The notes under the pieces: generated by a model
Databases searched by the model: none
Seen by the model: the letters and a program-made list of their open reading frames with translations, nothing else
Told to the model about the DNA's origin: nothing
Position numbers and translations under genes: made by a program
Assembly (NCBI RefSeq): GCF_005405465.1
Contig: NZ_BJEC01000010.1
Location: 1 to 64,000, forward strand
Direction of reading: 5' to 3'
Length of the DNA: 64,000 bases
Origin: Weissella thailandensis
GTDB lineage: Bacteria; Bacillota; Bacilli; Lactobacillales; Lactobacillaceae
In this document: positions 55,072 to 63,989 of the stretch, piece after piece
Layout: each line of letters begins with the position of its first letter
Position numbering within the stretch: the stretch's first letter is position 1

Positions 55072-55716
55072 ATGCAAAAAGTTGATACATTATCACGTTT
55101 GGGGAATGCTGGTGTTATATCAGTCGTGCGTGGTGAAACAAAAGAAATGGCTTATAAAACGGCATTAGCTTGTATTAAAGGTGGTGTTAAAGCCATTGAG
55201 CTGACTTTTACTGCACCATCAGCGGATGAATTAATTAAACAAATTAATGCTGAATTTAGCGATGACCCAGAAGTTATTGTTGGTGCGGGAACAGTGCTTG
55301 ATGCTATTACTGCTAGAGTAGCTATTATGGCTGGTGCGAAGTTTATCGTTAGCCCGGCATTTGATCGTGAGACTGCTTTTATATGTAATGAATATCAGAT
55401 ACCGTATTTACCAGGTTGTATGACGATTAACGAAATTAAAACGGCATTGCGTTATGGTGCTGATATCGTGAAAGTCTTTCCCGGTAGTTCTGTTGGTAAG
55501 AATTTTGTTAAGGCAATAAAAGCACCGCTCCCATTTGTTAATGTCATGCCAACAGGTGGCGTTAACTTAGACAATATGCACGAATGGTTTGATTTAGGCG
55601 TTGTAGCAGTTGGAGCAGGCAATGATTTGACAGGAGCCGCATCAATAGGCGATTTCGAAAGTGTAACAAACCGCGCGAAGGATTATCACAAGGTATATTT
55701 ACAAATTAAAAACTAA
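55072..55716 (+). CDS. 2-dehydro-3-deoxyphosphogluconate aldolase / 4-hydroxy-2-oxoglutarate aldolase
   Basis: The 214-residue class I aldolase has the Glu base in AIELTFT, GAGTVLD, and the Schiff-base Lys in DIVKVFPGS. It cleaves KDPG (or a stereoisomer) to pyruvate and glyceraldehyde-3-phosphate. Together with the PfkB kinase it forms the lower Entner-Doudoroff pair. AAGGGGGG precedes the ATG; a terminator follows. Confidence 0.93.
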   Translation: MQKVDTLSRLGNAGVISVVRGETKEMAYKTALACIKGGVKAIELTFTAPSADELIKQINAEFSDDPEVIVGAGTVLDAITARVAIMAGAKFIVSPAFDRETAFICNEYQIPYLPGCMTINEIKTALRYGADIVKVFPGSSVGKNFVKAIKAPLPFVNVMPTGGVNLDNMHEWFDLGVVAVGAGNDLTGAASIGDFESVTNRAKDYHKVYLQIKN

Positions 55717-55742
55717 ACTAGGCAGAATACTAATCTCTTGAT

Positions 55743-55784
55743 AAAAAACAACTTTCCACTTATATAGTAGAAAGTTGTTTTTTT
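55743..55784 (+). terminator. Terminator at the end of the LacI-controlled operon
   Basis: AAAAAACAACTTTC and GAAAGTTGTTTTTT are perfectly complementary, with a 13-base loop. Confidence 0.9.
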
Positions 55785-55836
55785 ACTATAGAATAACAGT
55801 CATCTGTATGGATTTCTCCAAGCATAACATATTTTA

Positions 55837-55845
55837 TGCTATACT
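55837..55845 (+). promoter_or_regulatory. Extended -10 promoter of the small gene
   Basis: TGCTATACT matches the extended -10 consensus, 20 bases before the start codon, so the leader is short. Confidence 0.55.
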
Positions 55846-55864
55846 AAAAGTAAGTGGGGGTTCT

Positions 55865-56197
55865 ATGCAGAAAGACGACAAAAAAATAAAAATAAAATTA
55901 ACCGAACAATTTGAACAATCAGCACTGGTTGGTGGTACACTATGGTCAATCGGATTTTTGAGTAGACGGATTATTAGTCAACAAAAATACCGACAACTAA
56001 GAGTGAATGATATTTTTACAGTGGGTAAAGATATCAAAATAAGTGCGGATAGAGTGCTAATGTCGAGGGTTAATTACTTGGTTTGTGATGCTGATCGAAC
56101 AACCGTAACGTTGATGAAGCTAGATCATGCCGATTACCAACGATTTGTGGTAACAAAAAAATCAATTAAACGCACGTTAATTCGAAAGGATTGGTGA
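55865..56197 (+). CDS. Small basic protein, function unknown
   Basis: The 110-residue protein is rich in Lys and Arg, with a central GGTLWSIGFLSRRIIS and a beta-type C-terminal half (INYLVCDADRTTVTLMKLDH-like pattern). No family recognised. The start is the ATG preceded by GTGGGGG; the longer frame upstream runs through a terminator and promoter and is rejected. It is followed closely by the SDR gene. Confidence 0.6.
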   Translation: MQKDDKKIKIKLTEQFEQSALVGGTLWSIGFLSRRIISQQKYRQLRVNDIFTVGKDIKISADRVLMSRVNYLVCDADRTTVTLMKLDHADYQRFVVTKKSIKRTLIRKDW

Positions 56198-56202
56198 GTT
56201 AT

Positions 56203-57048
56203 ATGATAAAGAAAAATGTGATTATTACAGGTGCATCCGACGGAATTGGTGCAGCAGTAGCTCGTGGACTGAATAAAGCAGAGTACAATCTCTACTTAGT
56301 TGGTCGTAATAAGGCGAAGACCGCTAAAGTTGCTAACGAAGTGGATGCGCCATATTTCACTGCTGATTTTTCACAACTTGATCAGGTTAGACATTTAGCA
56401 GAATTATTGCAACGAACTTTAGGTGATCAGAAAATTGATATTTTAGTTAATAATGCTGGTGGTTTGTTTGGGACACATGCATTAACAAATGATGGTTTTG
56501 AGCGAACTATCCAAGTGGATTATCTTGCGCCATTTTTATTGACCCAATTATTAATGCCAAACTTTAATTCAGATCAAGCAGTTGTCCTCAATACTTCAAG
56601 TATTGCGCATCAGCTGTTTGGTCACATCAATTTGAATGATTTGAATAATAGTCATAAAAAATATAAAGGGAGCAAGGCCTATGGCGATGCCAAACTAGCA
56701 AATATTTTGTTTGCCAATGAATTGGATCGACGTTTCCATAAAAATGGTTTATCAGCCGTTTCGTTCCATCCTGGTATGATTCGCACAAACTTTGCTAATG
56801 ATAAAAAGAGTTGGATGTATCGCATTTATCATACAATGTTGAATAAGGTTGTCATGCAAAGTGCACAAGAAGGAGGCGACACGTTGCGTTTCTTTATTGA
56901 AGGCACACCTGGTGAGACCTGGGAGTCAGGGGCTTATTACAATAAACGTAAAAAAGCAAAGAAGGTTAACCCACAGGTCAATGATTTGACCTTGCAACAG
57001 CAATTATGGGATAAAACGGAAAAGCTTTTACAGGGTTATATGCAATAA
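56203..57048 (+). CDS. Short-chain dehydrogenase/reductase
   Basis: The 281-residue SDR has the nucleotide motif TGASDGIG (residues 9-16), NNAGG near 81 and the catalytic Tyr-x-x-x-Lys as YGDAK near 160-164, with LNTSS giving the catalytic Ser. It resembles retinol-dehydrogenase-like and wall-pathway-adjacent SDRs; substrate unknown. The ATG is favoured over an in-frame TTG four codons earlier. A strong terminator follows. Confidence 0.88.
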   Translation: MIKKNVIITGASDGIGAAVARGLNKAEYNLYLVGRNKAKTAKVANEVDAPYFTADFSQLDQVRHLAELLQRTLGDQKIDILVNNAGGLFGTHALTNDGFERTIQVDYLAPFLLTQLLMPNFNSDQAVVLNTSSIAHQLFGHINLNDLNNSHKKYKGSKAYGDAKLANILFANELDRRFHKNGLSAVSFHPGMIRTNFANDKKSWMYRIYHTMLNKVVMQSAQEGGDTLRFFIEGTPGETWESGAYYNKRKKAKKVNPQVNDLTLQQQLWDKTEKLLQGYMQ

Positions 57049-57057
57049 ATTTTAGTA

Positions 57058-57098
57058 CAAAAAGTAGTTGAGACATGCGTTGTCTTAACTACTTTTTT
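57058..57098 (+). terminator. Terminator after the SDR gene
   Basis: AAAAAGTAGTTGAGACA pairs with TGTCTTAACTACTTTTTT (one G-T pair), loop TGCGT. Confidence 0.92.
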
Positions 57099-57183
57099 AA
57101 TGTGCGCAAGACTACGGATAGTTTATTATGATAAAATAGAAAAATGTTTTTGTGGCAAAAGTTTGTGAGGTGATTGGGTAAAT

Positions 57184-58671
57184 ATGAAATATTTAAAAAC
57201 ATTATTGGCTTTTAGCACGTTCTTTGTGATGGCATTTTGCGTACCTAATCACGCCATTTATGGGCAGACTAATAATACAGTTGTCAGCATGGATTTGAAA
57301 CAGAATATTCAATTACAAACTGGTAGTGATCAAATCAAAGGGACGATTTATGATGACAATGAGAAAGGGGCGGTTGCCTACACACTCATTGTGAAAAACC
57401 AAAAAGACACTTTATTAAAGAAGTCCGTCATTTTAAATCAAGCTTTTACGGCAAAACTATCACGTTCTTTACGCAAAAATGATCAAATAACAGTAAGTTT
57501 ACAAGATAAATCAGGTCATGCTGTGGCGAATACAAAGTGGATGAAACAAGCGCAGTGGCAAGTTTTAAGTAAGCCGAAGGAAAAAATTAAGACCAGTAAC
57601 TGGTCGAATGTTTTTAAAAATAGTCGTACGGCACCCAAAAAGTACCGAGTTGTGCAGGCGCCTGATACCGGCATTTCCTATTTAAAAAAGCCAAAATACA
57701 CGGCAGCCAAAAATAAATTTTCTACTTTACAAGCAAATGACCGCTCGGTATCACCGATTAAAGGGTACCAGACAGCGTTATTGTTACCGACTGTATCAAC
57801 AAAGCTAGTTAATTGGCAATTACCACAGGGAAGTGTCATGCATGGTCGTTATTTGTACGTGATGTATGAGTCAGAGAAGCGAAAAAATTATGGCCGTATT
57901 GTGCGGTATGATGTCCAACAATTACAAGCGCTGGGTGTCTGGCAAACTGGTCAGGCAAATCGACTTAGAAGTCTAGAGCAACGCATTAATCAACATCGCT
58001 TTGCGACAACGAGTGATGATCGTCTGATTCAGGCAATTAAGGTTGGCCCAGAATTTCATATGGGTCATGGTCAGGCGGTTGCCTATAATGCTAAAGATAA
58101 TCGCATTTGGTTGGTGACCCTAGCTAAAAAATCACGTCAACAACGTCTGGTTAGAATTAAATTAGATACGCTGTATCCGAGTGATCAACACAAATTTAGA
58201 TTTCGAGATTCTAAGAATCATCAGTCATTTCATGGTGAACAAACATTCAGTATTGATGACGATGGTAATGTGGCGATCGTTGGTATGATTTCAAATAAGA
58301 CGAAGAAGAATCTGGCTGCTGAGAACATCAAGGCTGGTGATTTAATGTTATACCGTGGAAACATACGTCACGGTAAACTACAAATGTATATGTCACGAAC
58401 GGTTGTCAGAAATAAGCCAGGTTACTTTGGTCAATTTTTATCTGTTAATAATCAAACAGATCAGTTATTTTATCTGACCGATGGCGCTTATTATGCACTT
58501 CCTGCTTCGAAGTGGGGGCGCGGTGAATTAAATAAGTCAGATATTAAGAGTGGTGTCTATGTATCGCCAAAGCAAGCAACTAGAGAGTTTGAATCACAAT
58601 TCTGGGATCAGAATGGTCGTTCTTATTTAATTGTTAATCGTGGTGCAGAAATAATGCATGAAATCCGTTAA
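57184..58671 (+). CDS. Secreted protein of unknown function, beta-rich
   Basis: The 495-residue protein has a signal peptide (about 1-27) and a mostly beta C-terminal part with repeated blades such as HGRYLYVMYESEKRKNYGRI, DNRIWLVTLAKKSRQQRLVR and DQLFYLTDGAYYALPASKWG, suggesting a propeller-like fold. The N-terminal ~110 residues look like an Ig-type domain. No catalytic motif recognised. It precedes a TagB-like gene, so a surface role is likely by context only. TGATAAAAT at 57129 could serve as its extended -10. Confidence 0.6.
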   Translation: MKYLKTLLAFSTFFVMAFCVPNHAIYGQTNNTVVSMDLKQNIQLQTGSDQIKGTIYDDNEKGAVAYTLIVKNQKDTLLKKSVILNQAFTAKLSRSLRKNDQITVSLQDKSGHAVANTKWMKQAQWQVLSKPKEKIKTSNWSNVFKNSRTAPKKYRVVQAPDTGISYLKKPKYTAAKNKFSTLQANDRSVSPIKGYQTALLLPTVSTKLVNWQLPQGSVMHGRYLYVMYESEKRKNYGRIVRYDVQQLQALGVWQTGQANRLRSLEQRINQHRFATTSDDRLIQAIKVGPEFHMGHGQAVAYNAKDNRIWLVTLAKKSRQQRLVRIKLDTLYPSDQHKFRFRDSKNHQSFHGEQTFSIDDDGNVAIVGMISNKTKKNLAAENIKAGDLMLYRGNIRHGKLQMYMSRTVVRNKPGYFGQFLSVNNQTDQLFYLTDGAYYALPASKWGRGELNKSDIKSGVYVSPKQATREFESQFWDQNGRSYLIVNRGAEIMHEIR

Positions 58672-58716
58672 TTTCATCAGATTTTACATGATTACGCTTC
58701 GCCAATAGCATATTTT

Positions 58717-58725
58717 TGTTATACT
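58717..58725 (+). promoter_or_regulatory. Extended -10 promoter of the TagB-like gene
   Basis: TGTTATACT, 30 bases upstream of the start codon; the same element precedes the cold-shock gene. Confidence 0.55.
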
Positions 58726-58754
58726 TAAAATATTAAATAGGGCAGAGGGTTAAT

Positions 58755-59900
58755 ATGGGTCGAGCACAAAAAATTAAAAATCGTATCAAAAATTCTTCCT
58801 TTTTTGGAAGTGCATATCTGATTACCGTCGGGGCTTTCGTTAAAATTCTACAGTTATTTATTAGGCCGAACGAAAAGCAAATTTTATTTATCTCTTATAG
58901 TGGTCGTCAGTACTCAGATACACCTAAAGAAGCTTATAATATGTTGCGAAATGACCCAGCATTTAAGGACTATGAACTGGTTTGGGCAATGAATAAGCCC
59001 AAAATTTATGTGCAACCCGAGTTGGGACGTAAAGTGTCGTCTAATTCACCGACTTTTTTCTACCATTTATTAAAGTCTAAATATTGGGTTGCTAATTCTA
59101 GTATTGACCGTCTTATACCATTTAGTCATAAACGACACATTTATATTCAATTTTGGCATGGTGTGCCACTGAAGACATTGGGTCATGCAGAAATTGGGTT
59201 ATCTAAGTTGGTACAATATTGGTATGATCATGTACAGTTTGATTTTATGTTTACATATGGGGATTATGACCTAGAAAAATTTAAAGAGGTCTTCCCAAAA
59301 ACAAAAAGACTTGTGGAACATGGTCAGTTGCGTAAAAATATCGTGACACGCTATCAAGAAAATATAACGCCAGAACGAGTGAAATATCAGTTAGGTATTA
59401 AATCGGAGAAACCCGTGTTACTTTATGTGCCAACTTTTAGAGGTTATCAAGCCCGTGAGCAGACAACATTAACACAGGCAACTTTAGAAAAATTGTCTGA
59501 GACCTATACGGTGATTTATCGGGGTCATTATTTTTCAGAGGCTGTTAAAAAAGGTAAAGTCATTACGGCAGATAATTATTCACTGTATAAGTTATTTATG
59601 ATTACTGATGTGTTAATTACTGACTTTTCAAGTGTGTTCTTTGATTTTGCCGTCTATGGGAAGAAAATTTTTCTCTTTCAACCGGACTTTAATGAATATC
59701 ATGTCCGGCGGGGCGTTTATTTAGATGCCCAAGAAGATTTAGGATTGCCTGTTGCGTATTCTGAAGCAGAATTGATGACGCTATTACAAGCAGATGAGTA
59801 TAATTATCAAGTGCTAGCAGATATCAGCCAACAATATAATTCACATAGTGGTGAAGAAGCAGCAACCGCATTAAAAAGTATTTTGATGCATTTATCGTGA
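58755..59900 (+). CDS. CDP-glycerol glycerophosphotransferase, TagB/TarB-like
   Basis: The 381-residue protein is a single Glyphos_transf domain: FWHGVPLKTLGH, YVPTFRGYQARE, RGHYFSE and LITDFSSVFFDFAVYGKKIF. The length without N-terminal additions fits TagB/TarB primases or short TagF-type polymerases. The N-terminal stretch (LITVGAFVKILQLFIRP) may be a peripheral membrane anchor. It lies far from the main wall operon but should use the same CDP-glycerol made by TagD. Confidence 0.9.
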   Translation: MGRAQKIKNRIKNSSFFGSAYLITVGAFVKILQLFIRPNEKQILFISYSGRQYSDTPKEAYNMLRNDPAFKDYELVWAMNKPKIYVQPELGRKVSSNSPTFFYHLLKSKYWVANSSIDRLIPFSHKRHIYIQFWHGVPLKTLGHAEIGLSKLVQYWYDHVQFDFMFTYGDYDLEKFKEVFPKTKRLVEHGQLRKNIVTRYQENITPERVKYQLGIKSEKPVLLYVPTFRGYQAREQTTLTQATLEKLSETYTVIYRGHYFSEAVKKGKVITADNYSLYKLFMITDVLITDFSSVFFDFAVYGKKIFLFQPDFNEYHVRRGVYLDAQEDLGLPVAYSEAELMTLLQADEYNYQVLADISQQYNSHSGEEAATALKSILMHLS

Positions 59901-59909
59901 TACAATGAC

Positions 59910-59955
59910 AAGGACGCTATCAAACTTTTAAAGTTAATAGCGCCCTTTAATTTTA
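59910..59955 (+). terminator. Terminator after the TagB-like gene
   Basis: AAGGACGCTAT pairs with ATAGCGCCCTT (one mismatch), followed by TAATTTTAAAA, a weak T tract. Confidence 0.65.
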
Positions 59956-59985
59956 AAAAACAGAGAACGATTAAGGAGTAAAAAA

Positions 59986-61725
59986 ATGCATGCTAGTGCA
60001 ATAAAGAAGGGATGTTATTACCTTATTCCAGGCTTAGTTTTCGCAATTATCTTAGCCTATGTCGGCCGGTTTGGCTTTTTATATGCAGGAGCGGATTTAC
60101 AATTCCATGCTAGTCGTATATTTGAATTTTATCAACATATCAAAAATGGTAATTTGATACCAGTTATCTCAACATTTTCTGCTAATCAAATTGGTAGTAT
60201 CGTACCAACTATGTACCCGTCATTCCCGGTTTATATCGGGACGGTATTGCAGTTTATTTTCCCACCAGTAACAGCAATGTATGTGTTGATGTGGGTGCAA
60301 CTAATAACCCAGTTCAGTATTGCCAAGTGGGTCAGTAAAGAATTAGGCCTGTCACTAACAGAAAGCACCATGGCAGCGTTTATTTATACAATGGCGACGC
60401 CAACATTATCTCAAGTTATTCAGCAATGGTTATTTGGTGAAGTTTGGGCGATGTCGTTTATGCCACTAGTGTTACTGGGATTAATTAGGTTGGCTAAAAC
60501 AACGACTGATAATGTGGTGAAATTGGATAAAAAAACCATTTCATTATTAGTCATTGGTTTTACTTTGGTTGTTTTGTCTCACGTACTGTCATTTGCAATC
60601 GTTGCAGGTTATACAGCACTTTTCACGTTGTTTTTATTAATTTTCCGAAAAAATCGCTGGAATGTGTTAGCTAATTTGGCAGTTGCTGCGGTAATCACGA
60701 TTCTATTGTCATTGGTATTCTTAATGCCATTCATTATTGCTATGCTAGGGAATACATTGGCAACCCCAGCAGCAACAGAGTTAACTATCTGGGCAGCACC
60801 AGATTGGCATGAGTTCGTGAAAGCAACCTTTACCATTGCTGCTGATGCTCGTTTTAAAACAAACACAGTTGGAATTATTGCTTTCCTAGCCATCTTCGGT
60901 GTGGTATTAACTTGGCGTAAACAGGATCGTTTTACAAAAATTGCGACGCTGGTATCAGTCGCTGTTATTTTTAGTGGCTCAAGTTATGTTTGGAATTACT
61001 TGTATGATACGAAGCTAGGTGTTATTCAATTCCCACACCGTGTCTTCATTATTGCTATCTTCTTGCTTAGTGTCAGCGCAATTTTGGCAATTCGCAACGT
61101 CATTAGTAAGAAATGGCTACAACAAACGATTTATATCGGATTAGCACTATTTTCATTTGCTTTTGCCGTATTTAACATCAAATATGGCTTTGTCGATCGG
61201 GTCAATGCTTTAGCAGTGCAAACCGATTATAAGTCAACGGCGAAGCATCCGGTCAGTTATGCACCGATGGCGAATTTTAAAGTAAACAATGATGACTTTG
61301 AAAATTTGATGGGTTATTGGGATACTTATGGTGCGTTTGACTACCTGCCTGAGCATGTCGATTTTAATAAATCATTACAGAAAAAGGCAATCGTTCAGAA
61401 CCATGAGTTACTACAGACCAAAGCAACCTCTGAACCTAATGGCCTGATGTATCAGGCAAAGTTAGCTAAGAATACAAAAACGACCATTCCGATGGTTGGT
61501 TATCAAAGTTTGAACTATGAGATTACTGATCAAAATAACCATCGGTATCAATACAAGATAAATAAGAATAAGCAGTTGGTTATTAAGACAACGAATCATC
61601 CAGTAAGTCGCTTGACTGTTCATGCAAAAACACCAGTAACGACTTATGTTGCTTGGGCAATTAGTTTAGCAACCGGTACTGGATTGATCATTTATATTAT
61701 CTGGTATAAACGTCGTAAAGCATAA
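59986..61725 (+). CDS. Polytopic membrane protein, 6-PTPS-related/YfhO-like glycan membrane protein
   Basis: The 579-residue protein has about 11 membrane helices (from residue 10 to ~390), a large extracellular segment and a final helix. ADLQFHASRIFEFYQHIKNG after the first helix matches the so-called 6-pyruvoyl-tetrahydropterin-synthase-related membrane proteins of LAB, which have a GT-C-like layout and are thought to glycosylate surface polymers. Function is inferred from that layout and its TagB-like neighbour. AAGGAG precedes the ATG. Confidence 0.75.
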   Translation: MHASAIKKGCYYLIPGLVFAIILAYVGRFGFLYAGADLQFHASRIFEFYQHIKNGNLIPVISTFSANQIGSIVPTMYPSFPVYIGTVLQFIFPPVTAMYVLMWVQLITQFSIAKWVSKELGLSLTESTMAAFIYTMATPTLSQVIQQWLFGEVWAMSFMPLVLLGLIRLAKTTTDNVVKLDKKTISLLVIGFTLVVLSHVLSFAIVAGYTALFTLFLLIFRKNRWNVLANLAVAAVITILLSLVFLMPFIIAMLGNTLATPAATELTIWAAPDWHEFVKATFTIAADARFKTNTVGIIAFLAIFGVVLTWRKQDRFTKIATLVSVAVIFSGSSYVWNYLYDTKLGVIQFPHRVFIIAIFLLSVSAILAIRNVISKKWLQQTIYIGLALFSFAFAVFNIKYGFVDRVNALAVQTDYKSTAKHPVSYAPMANFKVNNDDFENLMGYWDTYGAFDYLPEHVDFNKSLQKKAIVQNHELLQTKATSEPNGLMYQAKLAKNTKTTIPMVGYQSLNYEITDQNNHRYQYKINKNKQLVIKTTNHPVSRLTVHAKTPVTTYVAWAISLATGTGLIIYIIWYKRRKA

Positions 61726-61743
61726 TCATAATATTTTTAATAT

Positions 61744-61779
61744 AAGCAAGAAAGAATTTTTCTCTTTCTTGCTTTTTTC
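61744..61779 (+). terminator. Terminator after the membrane protein gene
   Basis: AAGCAAGAAAGA pairs with TCTTTCTTGCTT, followed by TTTT. Confidence 0.92.
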
Positions 61780-61857
61780 TTTGCTAGCACAAGTTTTGTC
61801 AGACTAGAAGTGTTAAAGTATATGTATAATTTACAAAATATTAGGGGAGTAATGGGC

Positions 61858-63438
61858 ATGGAAAATCATAATAATTTGTACCGAACGATGTTGTTCGGAC
61901 TGAGTATATTAGCAGGTGGACAATTGGGTTATGCCACAATTTCTGCTGATGAGACACCATCATCGCAGACTACAACTAGTGAGCAGGTAACGACGAGTGA
62001 AGTGATCTCCGAATCAGAACCATCAAGTCAAAGTACGACGACGGTTAGTTCGAGTCAGGCAGACGAAGAAGAACCGTCTTCAAGTAAAACTGAGTCGACA
62101 GACGAACAAGGCGGTTTAAGTAGTCGTGCAATCACACCATCGACGAAAGTTGACCACAGATCAGGTTATGTCTATGCACCAGAAGTTTCGCAAGCTAACG
62201 GTGGTTGGAACTGGTTAGAAGATGGCCAGCCATATACAGGCTTTAGAAAATATCAAGGTGCCTATTACTGGTTCCAAAATGGTGTTCGTCAGAATAACCA
62301 ATGGGAAACAGCTTGGGGTCACAAATATTACGTTGGTGCTAATGGCCGGGCTGTGCAAGGCAAGCAATGGATCAATGGTAAGCGATATAACTTTGGAACT
62401 AATGGGACATTTTATTTACGAAATGATGACGTCTCAGGATATATTAACGTACCAGGTGTTGGTTGGCGTTGGTTAGAAAAGGGACAACTTTACTCAGGAT
62501 TCCGTTATTATATGGGTGCCTATTACTGGTTCCAAAACGGTGTTCGCCAGAATAACCAATGGGAAACTGCCTGGGGCAACAAATACTATGTTGGTGCTGA
62601 TGGTCGAGCTGTGCAAGGTTTGCGGGTCATTAATAATCAGATTTATAATTTTGGAACTAATAAGACATTTTATCAACGAGCATTACCTTCTGGATACGTC
62701 AATGTTTCTGGCTTAGGTTGGCGTTGGATCGAAAATGAACAACTATTCACCGGATTCCGTCATTATAAAGGTTCATACTACTGGTTTGAGAAGGGTGTTC
62801 GTCAGAATAATCAGTGGGAGACTGCCTGGGGTAATAAGTACTACGTTGGTGCTGATGGCCGGGCTGTCCAAGGTATTGTGACTATTAATGGTGTGAAACA
62901 TAATTTTGGTACCAACGGGACCTTTTATGAACGAGATATGCCTAAAAAAGTGGCAAAACCATATTATTATTCACAGTGGGATAAACGATGGTCAAATACT
63001 TGGTTAAGTGGTGGTACTTTCGGCGCAACTGGGTGTGTGCCAACTAGTGTAGCCATGGTCCTAAAGGGTTCATATGGTGTTAATGTGACGCCACGTCAAG
63101 TTGGAAATCAAGTGAGTCAGTTTCACGAGTCGTATGGTGCTTCGGGACTCGATCTAAAAACAATGGTTAATGCGTATGGACATCAAGCACAAAGTTTAAG
63201 TACAGCTAATGCAGTGAAATCAGCATTGAAACAAGGTAAACCAGTTATTTTCTTCGTGAACGTTGGAATTGGGCATGCTGTTGTAGGTTATGGCTATAAT
63301 CAAGGAAACACGGAGATTTTTGATCCATATAATCACCAATTTTATAGTGGTTGGAATAGTGTTGATGGCATTTTGAGTAAATTATCAAAGGACTCACAGG
63401 ATTGGGATGCAGGAACTCCTGCATTTGCAATTAATTAG
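61858..63438 (+). CDS. Secreted C39-like cysteine peptidase with three aromatic binding repeats
   Basis: The 526-residue protein has a signal peptide (cleavage near residue 33, ISA-DE), a Ser/Thr/Glu-rich linker, three ~85-residue repeats each with GWxWLE, YYWFxxGVRQNNQWETAWG and YYVGAxGRAVQG, and a C-terminal peptidase_C39-like domain with Cys in GATGCVPTS, His in GIGHAVVGYG and Asp in IFDPYNHQF. The repeats resemble choline/glucan-binding (cell-wall-binding) modules; the enzyme may cleave peptidoglycan peptides or surface proteins. The start is the ATG eight bases after AGGGGAG. Confidence 0.88.
   Translation: MENHNNLYRTMLFGLSILAGGQLGYATISADETPSSQTTTSEQVTTSEVISESEPSSQSTTTVSSSQADEEEPSSSKTESTDEQGGLSSRAITPSTKVDHRSGYVYAPEVSQANGGWNWLEDGQPYTGFRKYQGAYYWFQNGVRQNNQWETAWGHKYYVGANGRAVQGKQWINGKRYNFGTNGTFYLRNDDVSGYINVPGVGWRWLEKGQLYSGFRYYMGAYYWFQNGVRQNNQWETAWGNKYYVGADGRAVQGLRVINNQIYNFGTNKTFYQRALPSGYVNVSGLGWRWIENEQLFTGFRHYKGSYYWFEKGVRQNNQWETAWGNKYYVGADGRAVQGIVTINGVKHNFGTNGTFYERDMPKKVAKPYYYSQWDKRWSNTWLSGGTFGATGCVPTSVAMVLKGSYGVNVTPRQVGNQVSQFHESYGASGLDLKTMVNAYGHQAQSLSTANAVKSALKQGKPVIFFVNVGIGHAVVGYGYNQGNTEIFDPYNHQFYSGWNSVDGILSKLSKDSQDWDAGTPAFAIN
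62161..62943 (+). repeat. Three tandem ~255-273-base coding repeats
   Basis: Units begin at 62161, 62434 and 62689, each opening with a Ser-Gly-Tyr codon trio. The second and third are closest in sequence, pointing to duplication within the gene. Phase is kept, so repeat number can vary without breaking the frame. Confidence 0.85.
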
Positions 63439-63449
63439 AGGTGATTAAT

Positions 63450-63872
63450 ATGAAACGTAAACATATTTTTTGGAGCATAACTATCGTTGTTATTGTGATT
63501 GCCATTTTTGCAATGTATTTTATGTTTAACCAATCAGCGGATGAGGGTTCGCAGGATAATGGGCCTTCCTCAAATACGTCAAGTGTAAAATCTTCTAGTC
63601 AATCACAAGGATCAAGCGTTAGTAGTACATCGTTGTCCGGGGATGAAAGCCTGACGTTAGAGACTAGTTCAGAGACAACCAACGGTACTGATGATGAGCA
63701 ATCAACGGATGATTCTCAAGTCGTAAATGTTCGTGAAGCTCGTATTAAACTTTATGAGGCAGGAATAGATTCTTCAAGCCTCGATGATGCGACGATTACT
63801 CAGTATTGGCAAGCAGCCAAGGAACAACAGACTGATTTCCCAGCATATGTTAAAAATCAGTTGAATCAGTAA
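63450..63872 (+). CDS. Small membrane-anchored Ser/Thr-rich protein, function unknown
   Basis: The 140-residue protein has one membrane helix (about 5-25, IFWSITIVVIVIAIFAMYF), an extracellular Ser/Asp/Glu-rich linker and a short helical C-terminal part (VREARIKLYEAGIDSSSLDD, then ITQYWQAAKEQ). No family recognised. GAGGTGA lies six bases before the ATG. It starts 11 bases after the C39-like peptidase gene and may be its partner or substrate. Confidence 0.6.
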   Translation: MKRKHIFWSITIVVIVIAIFAMYFMFNQSADEGSQDNGPSSNTSSVKSSSQSQGSSVSSTSLSGDESLTLETSSETTNGTDDEQSTDDSQVVNVREARIKLYEAGIDSSSLDDATITQYWQAAKEQQTDFPAYVKNQLNQ

Positions 63873-63989
63873 GCTGACTATTTTTTTAATACATGTAAAA
63901 TAACTGGTCTTATTTAGATTACCAAATATTGTAATATGATTAGGCACTTACAAAAGGTGTAATTATACAAAATATGAGGTAATTTTTTG

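Noticed and set aside
62161-62943. Regular spaced repeats that could be read as a CRISPR-like or satellite array
   Set aside because: Units are about 255-273 bases, keep one reading frame and encode aromatic binding modules of a secreted protein; there are no short repeats with unique spacers.
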